Assembly (NCBI RefSeq): GCF_001646655.1
Contig: NZ_LPZN01000041.1
Span: forward strand, 1 to 64,000
Reading direction: 5' to 3'
DNA: 64,000 nucleotides
Source: Rhodococcus gordoniae
GTDB lineage: Bacteria > Actinomycetota > Actinomycetes > Mycobacteriales > Mycobacteriaceae
Shown: in pieces, positions 28,660 through 38,381 of the stretch
Numbering within the stretch: the stretch's first letter is position 1
How the letters are laid out: each line of letters opens with the position of its first letter
The notes under the pieces: model-generated
The model's input: only the letters and a program-made list of their open reading frames with translations
What the model was told of the DNA's origin: nothing
Database searches by the model: none
Made by a program: the position numbers and the translations under genes

Positions 28660-29046
28660 TCAGAGTCGGGCGATCGGGAGCAGCCGGCCGATCTCCGCGG
28701 CGCGCCCACCCGATGCCTCCACCGCCCCCGAGGTCACGGCCCCGTCGAAATCGATGCTGCCGACCACCAGGCGCAGCCACGTGCGCGGATCGGTCTCCAC
28801 GACGTTCGGCGGTGTTCCCCGCGTGTGGCGGGGGCCTTCGATGCACTGGACGGCCACGAACGGCGGCACCCGCACCTCCACGCTCGATCCGGGCGCGAGT
28901 TGCTCGAGGGTGCGGGCACTGAGCCGCACCGCGGCGGCGAGGTCGGGTCGCGGCGGCTTCTCGTCGCGCTCCCCCGTCACCCACGGACCGACCCGCTCGA
29001 GGGCGGTGCGCAGCTCGGCGGGGTCGACGGGTCTCCGTGGTGCCAT
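28660..29046 (-). CDS. Sterol carrier family (SCP-like) protein
   Basis: The 128-residue cytoplasmic protein matches the small actinobacterial sterol-carrier-like family found next to purF (Rv0807 type). Recognisable parts are MAPRRPVDPAELR at the start, VEVRVPPFVAVQCIEG, and the terminal AAEIGRLLPIARL. A role in lipid binding is inferred from the fold label only. A TAGGCT box 8 nt before the ATG gives it a promoter of its own inside the end of the CPBP gene. Confidence 0.8.
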   Translation of the reverse strand: MAPRRPVDPAELRTALERVGPWVTGERDEKPPRPDLAAAVRLSARTLEQLAPGSSVEVRVPPFVAVQCIEGPRHTRGTPPNVVETDPRTWLRLVVGSIDFDGAVTSGAVEASGGRAAEIGRLLPIARL

Positions 29047-29054
29047 ATCGCCGC

Positions 29055-29060
29055 AGCCTA
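29055..29060 (-). promoter_or_regulatory. -10 element (TAGGCT) of the SCP-like gene
   Basis: On the minus strand TAGGCT lies 8 nt before ATG 29046. It overlaps the last codon and stop of the upstream gene. Confidence 0.5.
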
Positions 29061-29726
29061 ACGACCCGCGTCGCGCTCGGAGGTTTCCGGACGGGTCGCG
29101 ACACCCACCGCGACGGCGCCACCGGCATTGATCGCCAGGTGCAGGAGCATCGGGGCGAGGACGCTGCCCGTCCGTCGTCGTAGTTCGTCGAACACCACAC
29201 CGCTCGAGGCAGTGAGCACGACGGTTCCGGGAACGGAGTCCCCGGCGTGACGGGCGGGCACGACGTGCCAGAGCCCGAAGGCGACGGCCGTGAGCACCCG
29301 GTCCCGGCGTCGCGACGCCCGGCGCGCCAGCGCGTACAGCACCGAACGGAACATCAGCTCCTCGGCCAGGACCGTCCCGAAGGGAATGTGCACGAACACC
29401 CACTCGGTGTGGTCGGCGCGACGCGCTCCCGCCGCCATCCGTCGTCGCACGGGCGGGACGGCGAGCATCACGGCGTAGGCCGCGACCGGCACCACCGCCG
29501 ATGCCGTCCCCCACAGCACTCCCCTGCCCGTACGGCGCCAGCCGAGCTCGGCTGCGGAGACACCGGCCGCGCGGGTCGCCGCGGCGAGCGCGAGTCCGAA
29601 CCCGGCGTTCGCCGCGGCTCTCCCCCGCGGACCGAGATCCACCGCCGGAAGGACGAGGTTGTTCCACGCGACCAGCACGGCAGCGCATCCCGCAGCGAGG
29701 AATCCCCCAGTGGGCCGCGCGCTCAC
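29058..29726 (-). CDS. CPBP-family intramembrane metalloprotease
   Basis: The 222-residue membrane protein carries the three CPBP motifs: EELMFR (EExxxR), FGLWHV (FxxxH) and HLAINAGG (HxxxN). These form the membrane-embedded zinc site of Rce1/CAAX-type proteases. Several hydrophobic helices surround them. The substrate is unknown. The GTG start overlaps the stop of the upstream hydrolase by 4 nt. Confidence 0.88.
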   Translation of the reverse strand: MSARPTGGFLAAGCAAVLVAWNNLVLPAVDLGPRGRAAANAGFGLALAAATRAAGVSAAELGWRRTGRGVLWGTASAVVPVAAYAVMLAVPPVRRRMAAGARRADHTEWVFVHIPFGTVLAEELMFRSVLYALARRASRRRDRVLTAVAFGLWHVVPARHAGDSVPGTVVLTASSGVVFDELRRRTGSVLAPMLLHLAINAGGAVAVGVATRPETSERDAGR

Positions 29727-31498
29727 TTCTCGGGCCCGTCGTGATCGGCGAACGCCTCGAGGGCGATGCGTACCCGTTCGGTGTCGTTCTCGGTCCAGCC
29801 CTCGGGCCGGGTGACCGCGATCCATCCCTCGAGCACCGCCGACCCGTAGTTGTGGCCGTGCCCGTCGGGCACGCCGGCCGCGTTGGTGAGATCGGCGGAG
29901 ACCTGCCAGAAGGTGACGAACGGGAACCACCGCATCTGCGGCAGCCGGTCGGGTCCGGGCGGCTCCGACAACCAGTCGGGGCGGGAGAACAACAGGTCGG
30001 GCGACCACCAGACGACAGGATCGGAGGCGTGCTGGATGTAGAGCACGCGCGGCGACAACCACGGTGTGTCCGGCTCGTGGATCGCCTCCCGGCTGTCGGC
30101 GAAACGCACGACGAGACCGTCCGCGTACACCGGCTGCACCTCGGTCGTCCCGGGATCGCGGCGCTCGACGAGCTGCCGCCACAGGCGGTTGGAGTTGGGC
30201 GGGCCCACCCACAGCACCCCGTCCATCCGGGCGCGGATCTCGGCGAGACTGTCGAAGGCACCCTCCCCGGACTGCGTCCCGAGACTCTCGCCGTAGAGGA
30301 ACAGGTCGGGGCGATCGTCCTCCGGCAGCTGCGACCAGCGTTCGTACACCCGGTCGACCAGCATCTCGCCTGCGGCAGCCGCCTTCTCGCGGTCGGCGAG
30401 GAACGAGATCCAGCTCGGGAGGTACGAATACTGCCAGGCCACCATGGCCAGGTCGCCGTTGTGGACGAGTTCCATCGCGCGGGCCGCCGTGGGGTTGACC
30501 CAGCCGGTGCCGGTGGTGGGGATCAGGACGAGCGTCGACCGCTCGAAGGCGCCGGTCCGCTCGAGTTCGTCGAGGACGAGATCGATGCGCTCTTCCGGCG
30601 TGGGGGCGGTGTCGAGACCGACGTACACCCGGATCGGTTCCAGGGCGGGACGGCCGTTGACCGCGGCCAGTTCCTCCGCATCCAGGCCTCGTGCGACGAA
30701 GTTGCGGCCCTCGAATCCGAGGGTCTCCCAGGGCGCGAGGGATTCGGGGCTGCCGGACTTGGCGGGCTCGACCGGCTGGACGGCGCCGGGACGGGTGGTG
30801 TCGTCCTGCAGACCGAAAGCCTGATTGACGACGGCATAGGTGCCGCGGATGAGTACACCGTCGATGAGCATGAAGGTGGCGAGCACCACGACGAGCACGC
30901 CCAGTGTGCGAGCGAGACCGAGCGGCATCCCCGTGCGACGGCTCAGCTGGGCGGATATCCAGCGCCCGATGTCGCGTAGCCCCCGCCACAGGGCGATGAG
31001 GGCAGCGGCGACGGCCAGGCTCAACAGGATGGTGCGCAGATATCCGCTCGTGGTGCTGCCCTCTGCCCCCATCAACGCCGCGAGCTGGCGTTGCTCACCG
31101 GCGGACAGGACGAGCGCGACGAGTGACGCGAGGACGGCGGCGACCGGAACCGCGACCTTGATCGCGCGCAGCACCGGGAGCGGTGGCGGCCACCACCGCC
31201 GCCCGGGGAGCACGAACCGCGCCACGGCCCAGCCGACGACGCACCCGACGCCGTAACCGATCGCGGCGTTGATGCCGCCGATGAGGCCCTGGAAGAGCCA
31301 GTCGCGCGGAAGCAGCGAGGGTGTCAGCGACCAGCAGAAGAACAGTGCGGCGAACGCGATACCGGTGAAATCCAGGCCCAGCCACCCCCACACCCGGGCG
31401 GTGAGGGGGTGGCGATCACCGAAGTCGGTGACCGCGGCGATGATCCGGCCCTGCCGGGCCTCGAACGCCGCCAGCCGATCGACCCGGATGGCCGGCAC
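29723..31498 (-). CDS. Membrane alpha/beta-hydrolase (Abhydrolase_9 type)
   Basis: The 591-residue protein has an N-terminal half with about five membrane helices. The C-terminal alpha/beta-hydrolase domain has the nucleophile elbow GESLGTQ (GxSxG) and a late HGHNYGSAVLEGW segment that could supply the His. The family is common in actinobacteria, and its substrate is unknown; acyl-ester or lipid hydrolysis at the membrane is an inference. GTG 31498 follows the purL stop by 2 bp, so it is coupled to purL although it has no evident link to purines. Confidence 0.82.
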   Translation of the reverse strand: MPAIRVDRLAAFEARQGRIIAAVTDFGDRHPLTARVWGWLGLDFTGIAFAALFFCWSLTPSLLPRDWLFQGLIGGINAAIGYGVGCVVGWAVARFVLPGRRWWPPPLPVLRAIKVAVPVAAVLASLVALVLSAGEQRQLAALMGAEGSTTSGYLRTILLSLAVAAALIALWRGLRDIGRWISAQLSRRTGMPLGLARTLGVLVVVLATFMLIDGVLIRGTYAVVNQAFGLQDDTTRPGAVQPVEPAKSGSPESLAPWETLGFEGRNFVARGLDAEELAAVNGRPALEPIRVYVGLDTAPTPEERIDLVLDELERTGAFERSTLVLIPTTGTGWVNPTAARAMELVHNGDLAMVAWQYSYLPSWISFLADREKAAAAGEMLVDRVYERWSQLPEDDRPDLFLYGESLGTQSGEGAFDSLAEIRARMDGVLWVGPPNSNRLWRQLVERRDPGTTEVQPVYADGLVVRFADSREAIHEPDTPWLSPRVLYIQHASDPVVWWSPDLLFSRPDWLSEPPGPDRLPQMRWFPFVTFWQVSADLTNAAGVPDGHGHNYGSAVLEGWIAVTRPEGWTENDTERVRIALEAFADHDGPEK

Positions 31499-31500
31499 GG

Positions 31501-33780
31501 TTATCCGAACAGAGCAGGCAGGGTCCCTTCCCACACCTCGCGCAGCTCGGTCATGGGGATCGAGAACAGGCCCTGGACCTCGACGGAGTCGGATCCCTCG
31601 TCGACGACACCGATGCGCACCCACGGCATGTTGCGCGCGGTGCACATGCCCGTGAAGCGAGACTCCTCGGTGCGCGGCACGGCCACGAGCACACGACCGG
31701 CCGACTCGGAGAACAGCGTCACGAACGGATCGGCACCCTCCGGAAGCAGCACGCGGCAGCCGGTCTCGCCCGCCAGCGCGGCCTCGACGACGGCCTGCGC
31801 GAGACCACCCTCGGACAGATCGTGCGCGGCCGAGATCAGGCCGTCGCGCGAACCGGCGGTGAGGATCTCCGACAACAGCCGTTCACGATCGAGGTCGACC
31901 TGCGGCGGAACGCCACCGAGGTGGTCGTGCTCGACCTGCGCCCAGATCGATCCGTCGAACTCGTCGCGGGTCTCACCGAGCAGGATCAACGTCTCGCCCG
32001 GTTCGAGGCCGATGCCGGTGGGGATGCGGCGGTGCACATCGTCGATCACGCCGAGCACCGCGACGACCGGGGTCGGCAGGATCGCGGTGGCACCGGTCTG
32101 GTTGTAGAAGCTGACGTTGCCGCCGGTGACGGGAATGCCGAGCTTCGCGCAGCCGTCGGCGAGGCCGCGCACGGCCTGCTGGAACTGCCACATCACGCCC
32201 GGATCCTCGGGCGAACCGAAGTTCAGGCAGTTCGAGACGGCCTTCGGCGTCGCGCCGGTGACGGCAACGTTGCGGTAGGCCTCGGCGAGGGCGAGCTGGG
32301 CGCCCGCGTACGGATCGAGCTGGGTGTAGCGGCCCGAGGCGTCGGTGGCGAGCGCGATGCCGCGTCCGGTCTCCTCGTCGATGCGGACCACACCGCTGTC
32401 GGCGTTCTCGGCGAGCACGGTGTTGCCGCGCACGTAACGGTCGTACTGCTCGGTGATCCACTTGCGGCTGCACAGCGCCGGCGACGCCAGCATCTTCAGC
32501 AGCGTCTCACGCAGTTCGTCGGTGGTCTCGGGTCGCTTCAGGCCGGCCGTGGTGTTCGCGACCAGCGCGTCCTGCGAGGACGGGCGTTCGATGGGACGCT
32601 CGTAGACCGGGCCCTCGTGAGCGACCGTGCGCGGCGGCACGTCGACGACGGTCTCGCCGTGCCAGTCGATGACGAGACGCTCGCCGTCGGTGACCTCCCC
32701 GATGACGGTCGCCAGGACGTCCCACTTCTTGCAGACGGCCATGAAGGCGTCGACGTTGTCGGGCGTGACGACCGCGCACATGCGTTCCTGCGACTCCGAG
32801 GACAGCACCTCGGCCGGGGTCATGCCCTTCGCGCGCGTCGGGACACGCTCGAGGTTGATGTGCATACCGCCGTCGCCGGCGGCGGCGAGCTCGGAGGTCG
32901 CGCAGGACAGTCCGGCACCGCCGAGATCCTGGATGCCGACGACGAGCTTCTCGCGGTAGAGGTCGAGGCAGCACTCGATGAGCACCTTCTCGGTGAAGGG
33001 ATCGCCCACCTGCACGCTCGGCAGCTTCTTGGGTCGGCCGCCGTCGCTGTCGTCGAACGTCTCGGATGCGAGGACGGAGACACCGCCGATGCCGTCGAGA
33101 CCGGTGCGAGCACCGAACAGGATGACCTTGTTGCCGGTACCCGAGGCGTGGGCCAGGTGCAGGTCCTCCACGCGCATCGCTCCGGCGCACAGCGCGTTGA
33201 CGAGCGGGTTGCCCTGATAGGAGGCGTCGAAAACGGTCTCGCCACCGACGTTGGGCAGGCCGAGCGAGTTGCCGTAGCCACCGACACCGCGTACGACACC
33301 GTCGACGACGCGACGGGTGTCGGGGTGATCGGCGGCACCGAAGCGCAGCTGGTCCATCACGGCGATCGGGCGGGCACCCATGGCCATGATGTCGCGGACG
33401 ATGCCGCCCACGCCGGTCGCGGCGCCCTGGTACGGCTCGATGTACGAGGGGTGGTTGTGCGACTCGACCTTGAAGGTGACGGCCCAGCCGTCGCCGATGT
33501 CGACGACACCGGCGTTCTCACCGATACCGGCGAGCATCGACTCGCGCATCTCGTCGGTGGTGGTCTCGCCGAAGTAGCGCAGGTGCACCTTCGACGACTT
33601 GTACGAGCAGTGCTCGGACCACATCACCGAGTACATGGCGAGCTCGGCGTCGGTGGGGCGCCGGCCCAGGATCTCCTTGATCCGGGTGTACTCGTCTTCC
33701 TTCAGACCCAGCTCCCGATAGGGCTGAGCGGCGTCGGGGGTTTCGGCGGCGTGGGAGACGGTATCCACGTGCGGTGACAC
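31501..33780 (-). CDS. purL: Phosphoribosylformylglycinamidine synthase subunit PurL
   Basis: This is the synthetase subunit of FGAM synthase, of the small (759-residue) type that works with separate PurQ and PurS, both present at 36.5-37.5 kb. It shows [15 protein letters not shown] with the catalytic His, the [10 protein letters not shown] loop, and the GNVSFYN and [12 protein letters not shown] segments. GTG 33780 with AAGGGA 11 nt upstream is the likely start; GTG 33768 is possible. Confidence 0.97.
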   Translation of the reverse strand: MSPHVDTVSHAAETPDAAQPYRELGLKEDEYTRIKEILGRRPTDAELAMYSVMWSEHCSYKSSKVHLRYFGETTTDEMRESMLAGIGENAGVVDIGDGWAVTFKVESHNHPSYIEPYQGAATGVGGIVRDIMAMGARPIAVMDQLRFGAADHPDTRRVVDGVVRGVGGYGNSLGLPNVGGETVFDASYQGNPLVNALCAGAMRVEDLHLAHASGTGNKVILFGARTGLDGIGGVSVLASETFDDSDGGRPKKLPSVQVGDPFTEKVLIECCLDLYREKLVVGIQDLGGAGLSCATSELAAAGDGGMHINLERVPTRAKGMTPAEVLSSESQERMCAVVTPDNVDAFMAVCKKWDVLATVIGEVTDGERLVIDWHGETVVDVPPRTVAHEGPVYERPIERPSSQDALVANTTAGLKRPETTDELRETLLKMLASPALCSRKWITEQYDRYVRGNTVLAENADSGVVRIDEETGRGIALATDASGRYTQLDPYAGAQLALAEAYRNVAVTGATPKAVSNCLNFGSPEDPGVMWQFQQAVRGLADGCAKLGIPVTGGNVSFYNQTGATAILPTPVVAVLGVIDDVHRRIPTGIGLEPGETLILLGETRDEFDGSIWAQVEHDHLGGVPPQVDLDRERLLSEILTAGSRDGLISAAHDLSEGGLAQAVVEAALAGETGCRVLLPEGADPFVTLFSESAGRVLVAVPRTEESRFTGMCTARNMPWVRIGVVDEGSDSVEVQGLFSIPMTELREVWEGTLPALFG

Positions 33781-33844
33781 TGGGCGTCGGGTCCCTTCAC
33801 TCTGGGATCGAAAACGGCAGGCCGGGCGGGAACTGCCGCGGACC

Positions 33845-33850
33845 AGTCTA
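33845..33850 (-). promoter_or_regulatory. Candidate -10 element (TAGACT) of the purL operon
   Basis: On the minus strand TAGACT lies 64 nt before the purL GTG, overlapping the stop of the Uma2-type gene. It would start the purL-hydrolase-CPBP transcript. Confidence 0.45.
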
Positions 33851-34438
33851 TCGGTGTGCAGGGGCGACGGGGTTCACCGGTGCGGGCACGAGCTCCGAGG
33901 GTGTGACGGTCACCTCGGTGCCCAGCGCATCGAGGGTGACGGTGCCCGAGTGTTCGCCGTCGAATCGGTACCACCCGTCGACGAGGGTGAAGGTGGCGAG
34001 CACGGGCGGCCCGCCGAGATCGACGATCCAGTACTGCGGGACTCCGGCCTCCGCATATTCGGAGAACTTCGTGACCCGGTCGGTGCGGGCCGTGCCGTCG
34101 ACGGTGACCTCCACGACCAGCTTCACCTCGGCGATCGGGGCCCGATCGGGGTCGGCGTCGACGAGGGACCGTCCCACGACGATCACATCGGGGCACCGCA
34201 CCGTCAGCGGGTTCTCCGCGACCAGCACCTCGACGCCTCCGATCGCAGACCATTCGTCGGGCAGCTTCTCGTCGAGGAGCAAGGCCAGGGTCACCGCGGC
34301 GTGATCGTGTGCTGTTCCCGGCCGGGGCGCAGCGATCAGCACGCCTTCGCACACCTCGACGTGGTGCCCGTCGGATTCGGGCAGGGCCGACCACTCGTCG
34401 AGGGACAGCAGCCGATCGGGATAGGACGGGACGTTCAT
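33848..34438 (-). CDS. Uma2-family (DUF820) endonuclease-fold protein
   Basis: The 196-residue protein has the Uma2/DUF820 layout of the PD-(D/E)xK nuclease superfamily: CPDVIVV, then EVKLVVEV, then the [20 protein letters not shown] signature. It begins [23 protein letters not shown]. The family is abundant but of unknown function. It is a lone gene with no toxin, antitoxin or restriction partner beside it. Confidence 0.82.
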   Translation of the reverse strand: MNVPSYPDRLLSLDEWSALPESDGHHVEVCEGVLIAAPRPGTAHDHAAVTLALLLDEKLPDEWSAIGGVEVLVAENPLTVRCPDVIVVGRSLVDADPDRAPIAEVKLVVEVTVDGTARTDRVTKFSEYAEAGVPQYWIVDLGGPPVLATFTLVDGWYRFDGEHSGTVTLDALGTEVTVTPSELVPAPVNPVAPAHR

Positions 34439-34518
34439 TGCATTCCCCCGTTCTCGCCGATCGGACACGACCGTCTTCAGTGTGTCACCGGTGGGCGTGG
34501 CGGGGTGGGCGAACGCGG

Positions 34519-35814
34519 TCACGACGCGGGGGTCAGGAAAGCGGTCAGGGCCTGCGCGTAGCTCGTCACGTCGTCCGCGCCCATGAACTCGCGCGCCGAG
34601 TGCATGGCGAGTTGCGGGGCGCCGACGTCGACGGTCGTGATGCCGGTCCGCGACGCGGTGATGGGGCCGATCGTGGAACCGCACGGCAGGTCGGCGCGGT
34701 GCACGTACCGCTGCAGCGGAACCCCGGCCTGCTCACAGGCCAGCGCGAAGGCGCCGGCGCCGGTCGCGTCGCTCGCGTAGCGCAGGTTCTGGTTCACCTT
34801 CAGGACCGGTCCGCCGTTCACCGCGATCCGGTGGGCGGGTTCGTGTCGCTCGGGATAGTTGGGGTGCGTGGCGTGCGCCATGTCGCCCGACGCGACGATC
34901 GAGCCGGCGCGGGCACGCAGGAACTCCTCGCGTCCGCCGCCCCGGAGCAGGACGATCCGCTCGAGGACGGTGTTGAGCAGTTCCGAGAAGGCGCCGCGGT
35001 CGGACATGCTGCCGACCTCCTCGTGGTCGAACAGAGCGAGGAGCGGCATCGGGCCGCCGTGCGCGGCGACGTGGTCTGCGGCGTCGAGCAGCGCGTGCAG
35101 TCCGGCATAGCAGGTGCCCTGGTTGTCGAGGCGCGGTGCGCTGACCAGATCGCGGCCCGGTCCGACGACCGCGCTCGGAGCGAGGTCGTGGGTCATCAGC
35201 TCCCAGCCCAGCACCGCGCCCGGGTCGATACCGTGCTGCTCGGCGACCCACGCGATGAACGAGCGCGGTTCGGTGCCGACTCCCCAGACGCCGTCGACGT
35301 GACGCTGCGGGTCGAGGTGCACGCCCTTGCGGTCCTCGGACAGGTGGATGGCGAGCTGCGGAACCCGCAGGACCGGCGCGTCGACGCGGACGAGAACGTC
35401 CTCGGTGGTCTCACCCGAGCGCACGGTGAAGCGGCCGGAGATCCCGAGGTCGCGGTCGAGCCACGAGTTGAGCCACGCACCGCCGTACGGTTCGAGACCC
35501 ACGAGCCGCCAGCCAGCCGACGTGAGGTCGGGATGCTGCTTGACGCGCAGATTGGGGCTGTCGGTGTGCCCGCCGACGATGCGGAAGGGCGCGGCCGGAT
35601 CGTCGGCGACACCCTCGGTGCTCCACGCGAGCAGCGACCCGCCCCGCACCAGGAAGAAGCGTCCCGGTTCGGAGGGCCAGGCCTGCTGCTCGTGCAGTTC
35701 GACGAATCCCGCCTCGCTCAGCGCCGCGGCGACGGTGGCGCAGACGTGGAAGGGCGACGGCGACAGGTCGACGAAATTACAGAGACCCCGAGCATCGGCA
35801 CGCGTGGAAGACAT
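34519..35814 (-). CDS. M18-family aminopeptidase
   Basis: This is a cytosolic zinc aminopeptidase (aspartyl aminopeptidase type) that trims acidic or neutral N-terminal residues. The 431-residue product contains the metal-binding segments [19 protein letters not shown] and the C-terminal [12 protein letters not shown]. It probably assembles into a dodecamer as family members do. The ATG at 35814 is clear. The VOC gene lies 27 bp upstream in the same direction. Confidence 0.94.
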   Translation of the reverse strand: MSSTRADARGLCNFVDLSPSPFHVCATVAAALSEAGFVELHEQQAWPSEPGRFFLVRGGSLLAWSTEGVADDPAAPFRIVGGHTDSPNLRVKQHPDLTSAGWRLVGLEPYGGAWLNSWLDRDLGISGRFTVRSGETTEDVLVRVDAPVLRVPQLAIHLSEDRKGVHLDPQRHVDGVWGVGTEPRSFIAWVAEQHGIDPGAVLGWELMTHDLAPSAVVGPGRDLVSAPRLDNQGTCYAGLHALLDAADHVAAHGGPMPLLALFDHEEVGSMSDRGAFSELLNTVLERIVLLRGGGREEFLRARAGSIVASGDMAHATHPNYPERHEPAHRIAVNGGPVLKVNQNLRYASDATGAGAFALACEQAGVPLQRYVHRADLPCGSTIGPITASRTGITTVDVGAPQLAMHSAREFMGADDVTSYAQALTAFLTPAS

Positions 35815-35841
35815 GACTGCATCTTCGCATCACGGACAGGC

Positions 35842-36192
35842 TCAGTGCCCTCCGGCGACACAGAACAGGTTGCCCTCCGGGTCGGCGAGCGTCACCCATC
35901 GGAAGTCGTCGCCCATGTCCTCTCGGTGGACCTCCTTCGCGCCGGCCTGCACGAAGCGCTCGACCTCGGCGTCGAGGTCGGGGGCCGTGAGATCGAGGTG
36001 CACGCGGTTCTTCCCCGGTGTCGGATCGGACACCTTCTGGAAACCCAGCCTGATGCCTTGCGGCAGGGCGACGATGAAGAACCAGCCGTCGTTCTCCTCC
36101 TCGATACGCCCGTCCGTGCGCTCGGCCCACCATCTCGCGAGCGGACCCGGATCGGACGTGTCGAAGGTGATCATTGCGATGGTCGCTGTCAT
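35842..36192 (-). CDS. VOC/glyoxalase-fold protein
   Basis: The 116-residue single-domain vicinal-oxygen-chelate protein has the motifs MITFDTSDPGPLARWW, NRVHLDLTAPDL and LADPEGNLFCV. Possible metal ligands are His (VHLDL) and the Glu of PEGN. The substrate is unknown. A TACCGT box 6 nt before the ATG suggests a leaderless transcript. Confidence 0.85.
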   Translation of the reverse strand: MTATIAMITFDTSDPGPLARWWAERTDGRIEEENDGWFFIVALPQGIRLGFQKVSDPTPGKNRVHLDLTAPDLDAEVERFVQAGAKEVHREDMGDDFRWVTLADPEGNLFCVAGGH

Positions 36193-36198
36193 GACGCG

Positions 36199-36204
36199 AC
36201 GGTA
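36199..36204 (-). promoter_or_regulatory. -10 element (TACCGT) of the VOC gene
   Basis: On the minus strand TACCGT lies 6 nt before ATG 36192, at leaderless spacing. Confidence 0.45.
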
Positions 36205-36480
36205 CCGCCGGGGACCGACAGGTGATATCCGTCGAGGAACGGGCCGATTTGGGTAGTCCTACTCAGGACATACCGACCTGGCTCGGGCAAACTGATCCGC
36301 GATGTCGCGCATGGGGGATGACGACGACATCGCGCCCGGGACTTGATCGGGGGGTCGAGCTCCGGGGTTGTAGGGACGAGGGATTCCGCAGCCGATCGGG
36401 ACGGTCGCGGGGTCCCTCGTTCCGTCTCTCCGGTTCCGGGACTTCAGGTTCGGAGGATCACGCGAAACCCCTGGAACGAG

Positions 36481-36520
36481 CGAAGTCCCCACCGGACCCG
36501 GGGGGTCGATGGGGACTTCG
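36481..36520 (-). terminator. Terminator of purS-purQ
   Basis: CGAAGTCCCC pairs with GGGGACTTCG, and an inner GACCC/GGGTC stem lies inside. It is 21 bp beyond the purQ stop. Confidence 0.85.
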
Positions 36521-36541
36521 CCGGAAGCTCCGGTCAGGCGA

Positions 36542-37219
36542 TCACGCGTTGACGACCGCGTCCAGCACGCTGTAGAACATGCCGAGTCCGTCGTCGCTGG
36601 GGCCGGTGAGCGCCTCGGTGGCGTGCTCGGGGTGCGGCATGAGACCGACGACCCGGCCGTTCGCCGACGAGATGCCGGCGATGCCGCGCTGCGAACCGTT
36701 CGGGTTGTCGCCCGCGAAGCGGAACACCACGCGACCTTCACCCTCGAGCTCGTCGAGCACCTTCTCCGGTGCCTGGTAGCGGCCTTCACCCGACTTGAGC
36801 GGGATGAGGATCTCGGCGCCGGCCTCGTAGCGCGAGGTCCACGCGGTGGTGTTCGACTCGACCTTCAGCCACTCGTCGCGGCAGACGAAGTGCAGACCGG
36901 CGTTGCGGGTGAGCGCGCCCGGCAGCAGACCCGCCTCGCACAGCACCTGGAAGCCGTTGCAGATGCCGAGGACGGGCATGCCCTTCTGCGCGGCCTCGAC
37001 GACCTTGCCCATCACCGGCGCGAACCGTGCGATGGCACCGCAGCGCAGGTAGTCGCCGTAGGAGAAACCGCCGGGCACGATCACCGCGTCGACACCCTTG
37101 AGATCGGCGTCCCCGTGCCACAGGCTCACGGCCTCACCACCGGCGAGATTCACCGCACGGGAGGCGTCGACGTCGTCGAGCGTTCCCGGGAAGGTGATGA
37201 CTCCGATGCGTGCGCTCAT
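36542..37219 (-). CDS. purQ: FGAM synthase glutaminase subunit PurQ
   Basis: PurQ is the class I glutamine amidotransferase that supplies ammonia to PurL. The 225-residue protein carries the nucleophile Cys87 in GICNGFQ and the His/Glu pair in MPHPEHA. ATG 37219 overlaps the purS stop (ATGA), so the two are co-translated. Confidence 0.97.
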   Translation of the reverse strand: MSARIGVITFPGTLDDVDASRAVNLAGGEAVSLWHGDADLKGVDAVIVPGGFSYGDYLRCGAIARFAPVMGKVVEAAQKGMPVLGICNGFQVLCEAGLLPGALTRNAGLHFVCRDEWLKVESNTTAWTSRYEAGAEILIPLKSGEGRYQAPEKVLDELEGEGRVVFRFAGDNPNGSQRGIAGISSANGRVVGLMPHPEHATEALTGPSDDGLGMFYSVLDAVVNA

Positions 37220-37461
37220 GCGTCACCGTCGATCCGCCGGATGGCCCAGTCCTCGATCACCGTGTTGGCGAGCAACGACTCGGCGATCTTCTCGAGCTCC
37301 TCGTCGCCGACGCTGCCGTCGACCTCGAGCTCGAAACGCTTGCCCTGACGGACGTCGGTCACGCCCGCGAAGCCCAGCCGCGACAGCGCCCCGGTGATGG
37401 CCTGACCCTGGGGGTCGAGAATCTCGGCTTTGGGCATGACTTCGACGACGACACGCGCCAC
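37216..37461 (-). CDS. purS: FGAM synthase bridging subunit PurS
   Basis: PurS is the small dimeric subunit that joins PurQ and PurL. The 81-residue protein begins [20 protein letters not shown] and includes [18 protein letters not shown] 37461 was chosen because GAGGAG sits 8 nt upstream; earlier in-frame codons extend into the leader without support. Confidence 0.95.
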   Translation of the reverse strand: MARVVVEVMPKAEILDPQGQAITGALSRLGFAGVTDVRQGKRFELEVDGSVGDEELEKIAESLLANTVIEDWAIRRIDGDA

Positions 37462-37516
37462 GTGCTGCTCCTCGGTAGTAGTGCTGGCGCCCGGGGACGG
37501 ACACCGGACATCCAGC

Positions 37517-37522
37517 AGTTTA
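37517..37522 (-). promoter_or_regulatory. Candidate -10 element (TAAACT) of purS-purQ
   Basis: On the minus strand TAAACT lies 55 nt before the purS GTG. It gives a short leader containing the GAGGAG ribosome site. Confidence 0.4.
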
Positions 37523-37698
37523 CCGGCCGCGGCCACCGGGACGGGCATCGGCCGAGGTCCCCCTCGTACGAGACCTGTCACACCCGTTCAACGCCGCTCG
37601 GCAGCAACGAGTTCGCGCACGCGGGGCGGCGGAGGGCGGGAGGAGGCTACCGAAGCGGAGTTCCTGTCCGTAGCCGGTCGTCGGGCTCCTTCCGGCGG

Positions 37699-37704
37699 CA
37701 TACT
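37699..37704 (+). promoter_or_regulatory. -10 element (CATACT) of the MBL-fold gene
   Basis: CATACT lies 7 nt before ATG 37712 with no ribosome site, consistent with a leaderless mRNA. Confidence 0.5.
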
Positions 37705-37711
37705 CGACGAC

Positions 37712-38356
37712 ATGCACCTGACCCATTTCGGCCACTCCTGCATCCTCGTCGAGCACCTCGGCGCGAAGCTCCTCTTCGACCCCGGAAATTTCTCCCACGG
37801 GTTCGAGGGCATCACCGGCCTCGACGCGATCCTCGTGACCCACCAGCATCCCGACCATGCCGATACCGGCCGGCTGCCCGCGCTCCTCGAGGCCAATCCC
37901 GGTGCGCAGCTGTTCTCCGACCCTCAGTCCGCGAGCCTGCTCGAGGGCGACTGGACCGCGGTGCGTCCCGGCGATTCGTTCTCCGTCGGATCGCTCACCG
38001 TGCGCGGCACCGGCGGACGGCACGCGGTGATCCACCCCGACCTGCCCGTCATCGACAACACGGCCTTCCTCGTCGGCGACGAGGAGAATCCGTCGCGGCT
38101 GCTGCACCCCGGCGACTCGCTGTACATCCCGCACGAGCGCGTGGACGTGCTGGCCCTGCCGTCGACCGCGCCGTGGCTCAAGATCTGGGAGGCGATCGAC
38201 TACCTGCGCGCCGTGAATCCGCGGGTCGCGGTGCCGATCCACCAGGGCATCGTCAACGACAGCGGTCGCGGCGTCTTCTACGGCCGGTACAGCGAGATGG
38301 CGCCGGAGGGCACCGAGTTCCGCGTGCTGCCGCACGAGGACGGAGTCGAGGTCTGA
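37712..38356 (+). CDS. Metallo-beta-lactamase-fold hydrolase (UlaG-like)
   Basis: The 214-residue cytoplasmic protein has the dinuclear metal site HQHPDHAD (HxHxDH), an early HFGHSC segment and LHPGDSLYIP. This pattern resembles the UlaG-like group of metal-dependent hydrolases. The substrate is unknown. The mycobacterial neighbour in the same place (Rv0786c type) is also a predicted hydrolase. It runs convergent with the flavoprotein gene, 25 bp apart. Confidence 0.85.
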   Translation: MHLTHFGHSCILVEHLGAKLLFDPGNFSHGFEGITGLDAILVTHQHPDHADTGRLPALLEANPGAQLFSDPQSASLLEGDWTAVRPGDSFSVGSLTVRGTGGRHAVIHPDLPVIDNTAFLVGDEENPSRLLHPGDSLYIPHERVDVLALPSTAPWLKIWEAIDYLRAVNPRVAVPIHQGIVNDSGRGVFYGRYSEMAPEGTEFRVLPHEDGVEV

Positions 38357-38381
38357 CGCTGCTCTGTTCCGACGAGGAGGT

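Larger units (their letters stand above)
36193..36541. other. 349-bp gap between the VOC gene and purQ
   Basis: No convincing gene is seen. It holds the VOC promoter (36199-36204), a small palindrome GTCCT-ACTC-AGGAC near 36255-36268, a spaced inverted repeat (ACGAGGGA at 36376-36383 with TCCCTCGT at 36413-36420) and the purQ terminator at 36481-36520. Confidence 0.6.

Noticed and set aside
31822-33777. 651-codon plus-strand open frame opposite purL
   Set aside because: It has low-complexity, acidic and His-rich composition with no recognisable domain; PurL on the minus strand is unambiguous.
33848-34438. Uma2-family gene as part of a defence or toxin-antitoxin system
   Set aside because: It is a lone gene between purL and a peptidase, with no restriction, methylase, toxin or antitoxin partner.
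36301-36345. 14-residue frame (ATG TCG CGC ...) in the gap before purQ
   Set aside because: No ribosome site, no -10 box at leaderless spacing, and no operon link; too weak to call.
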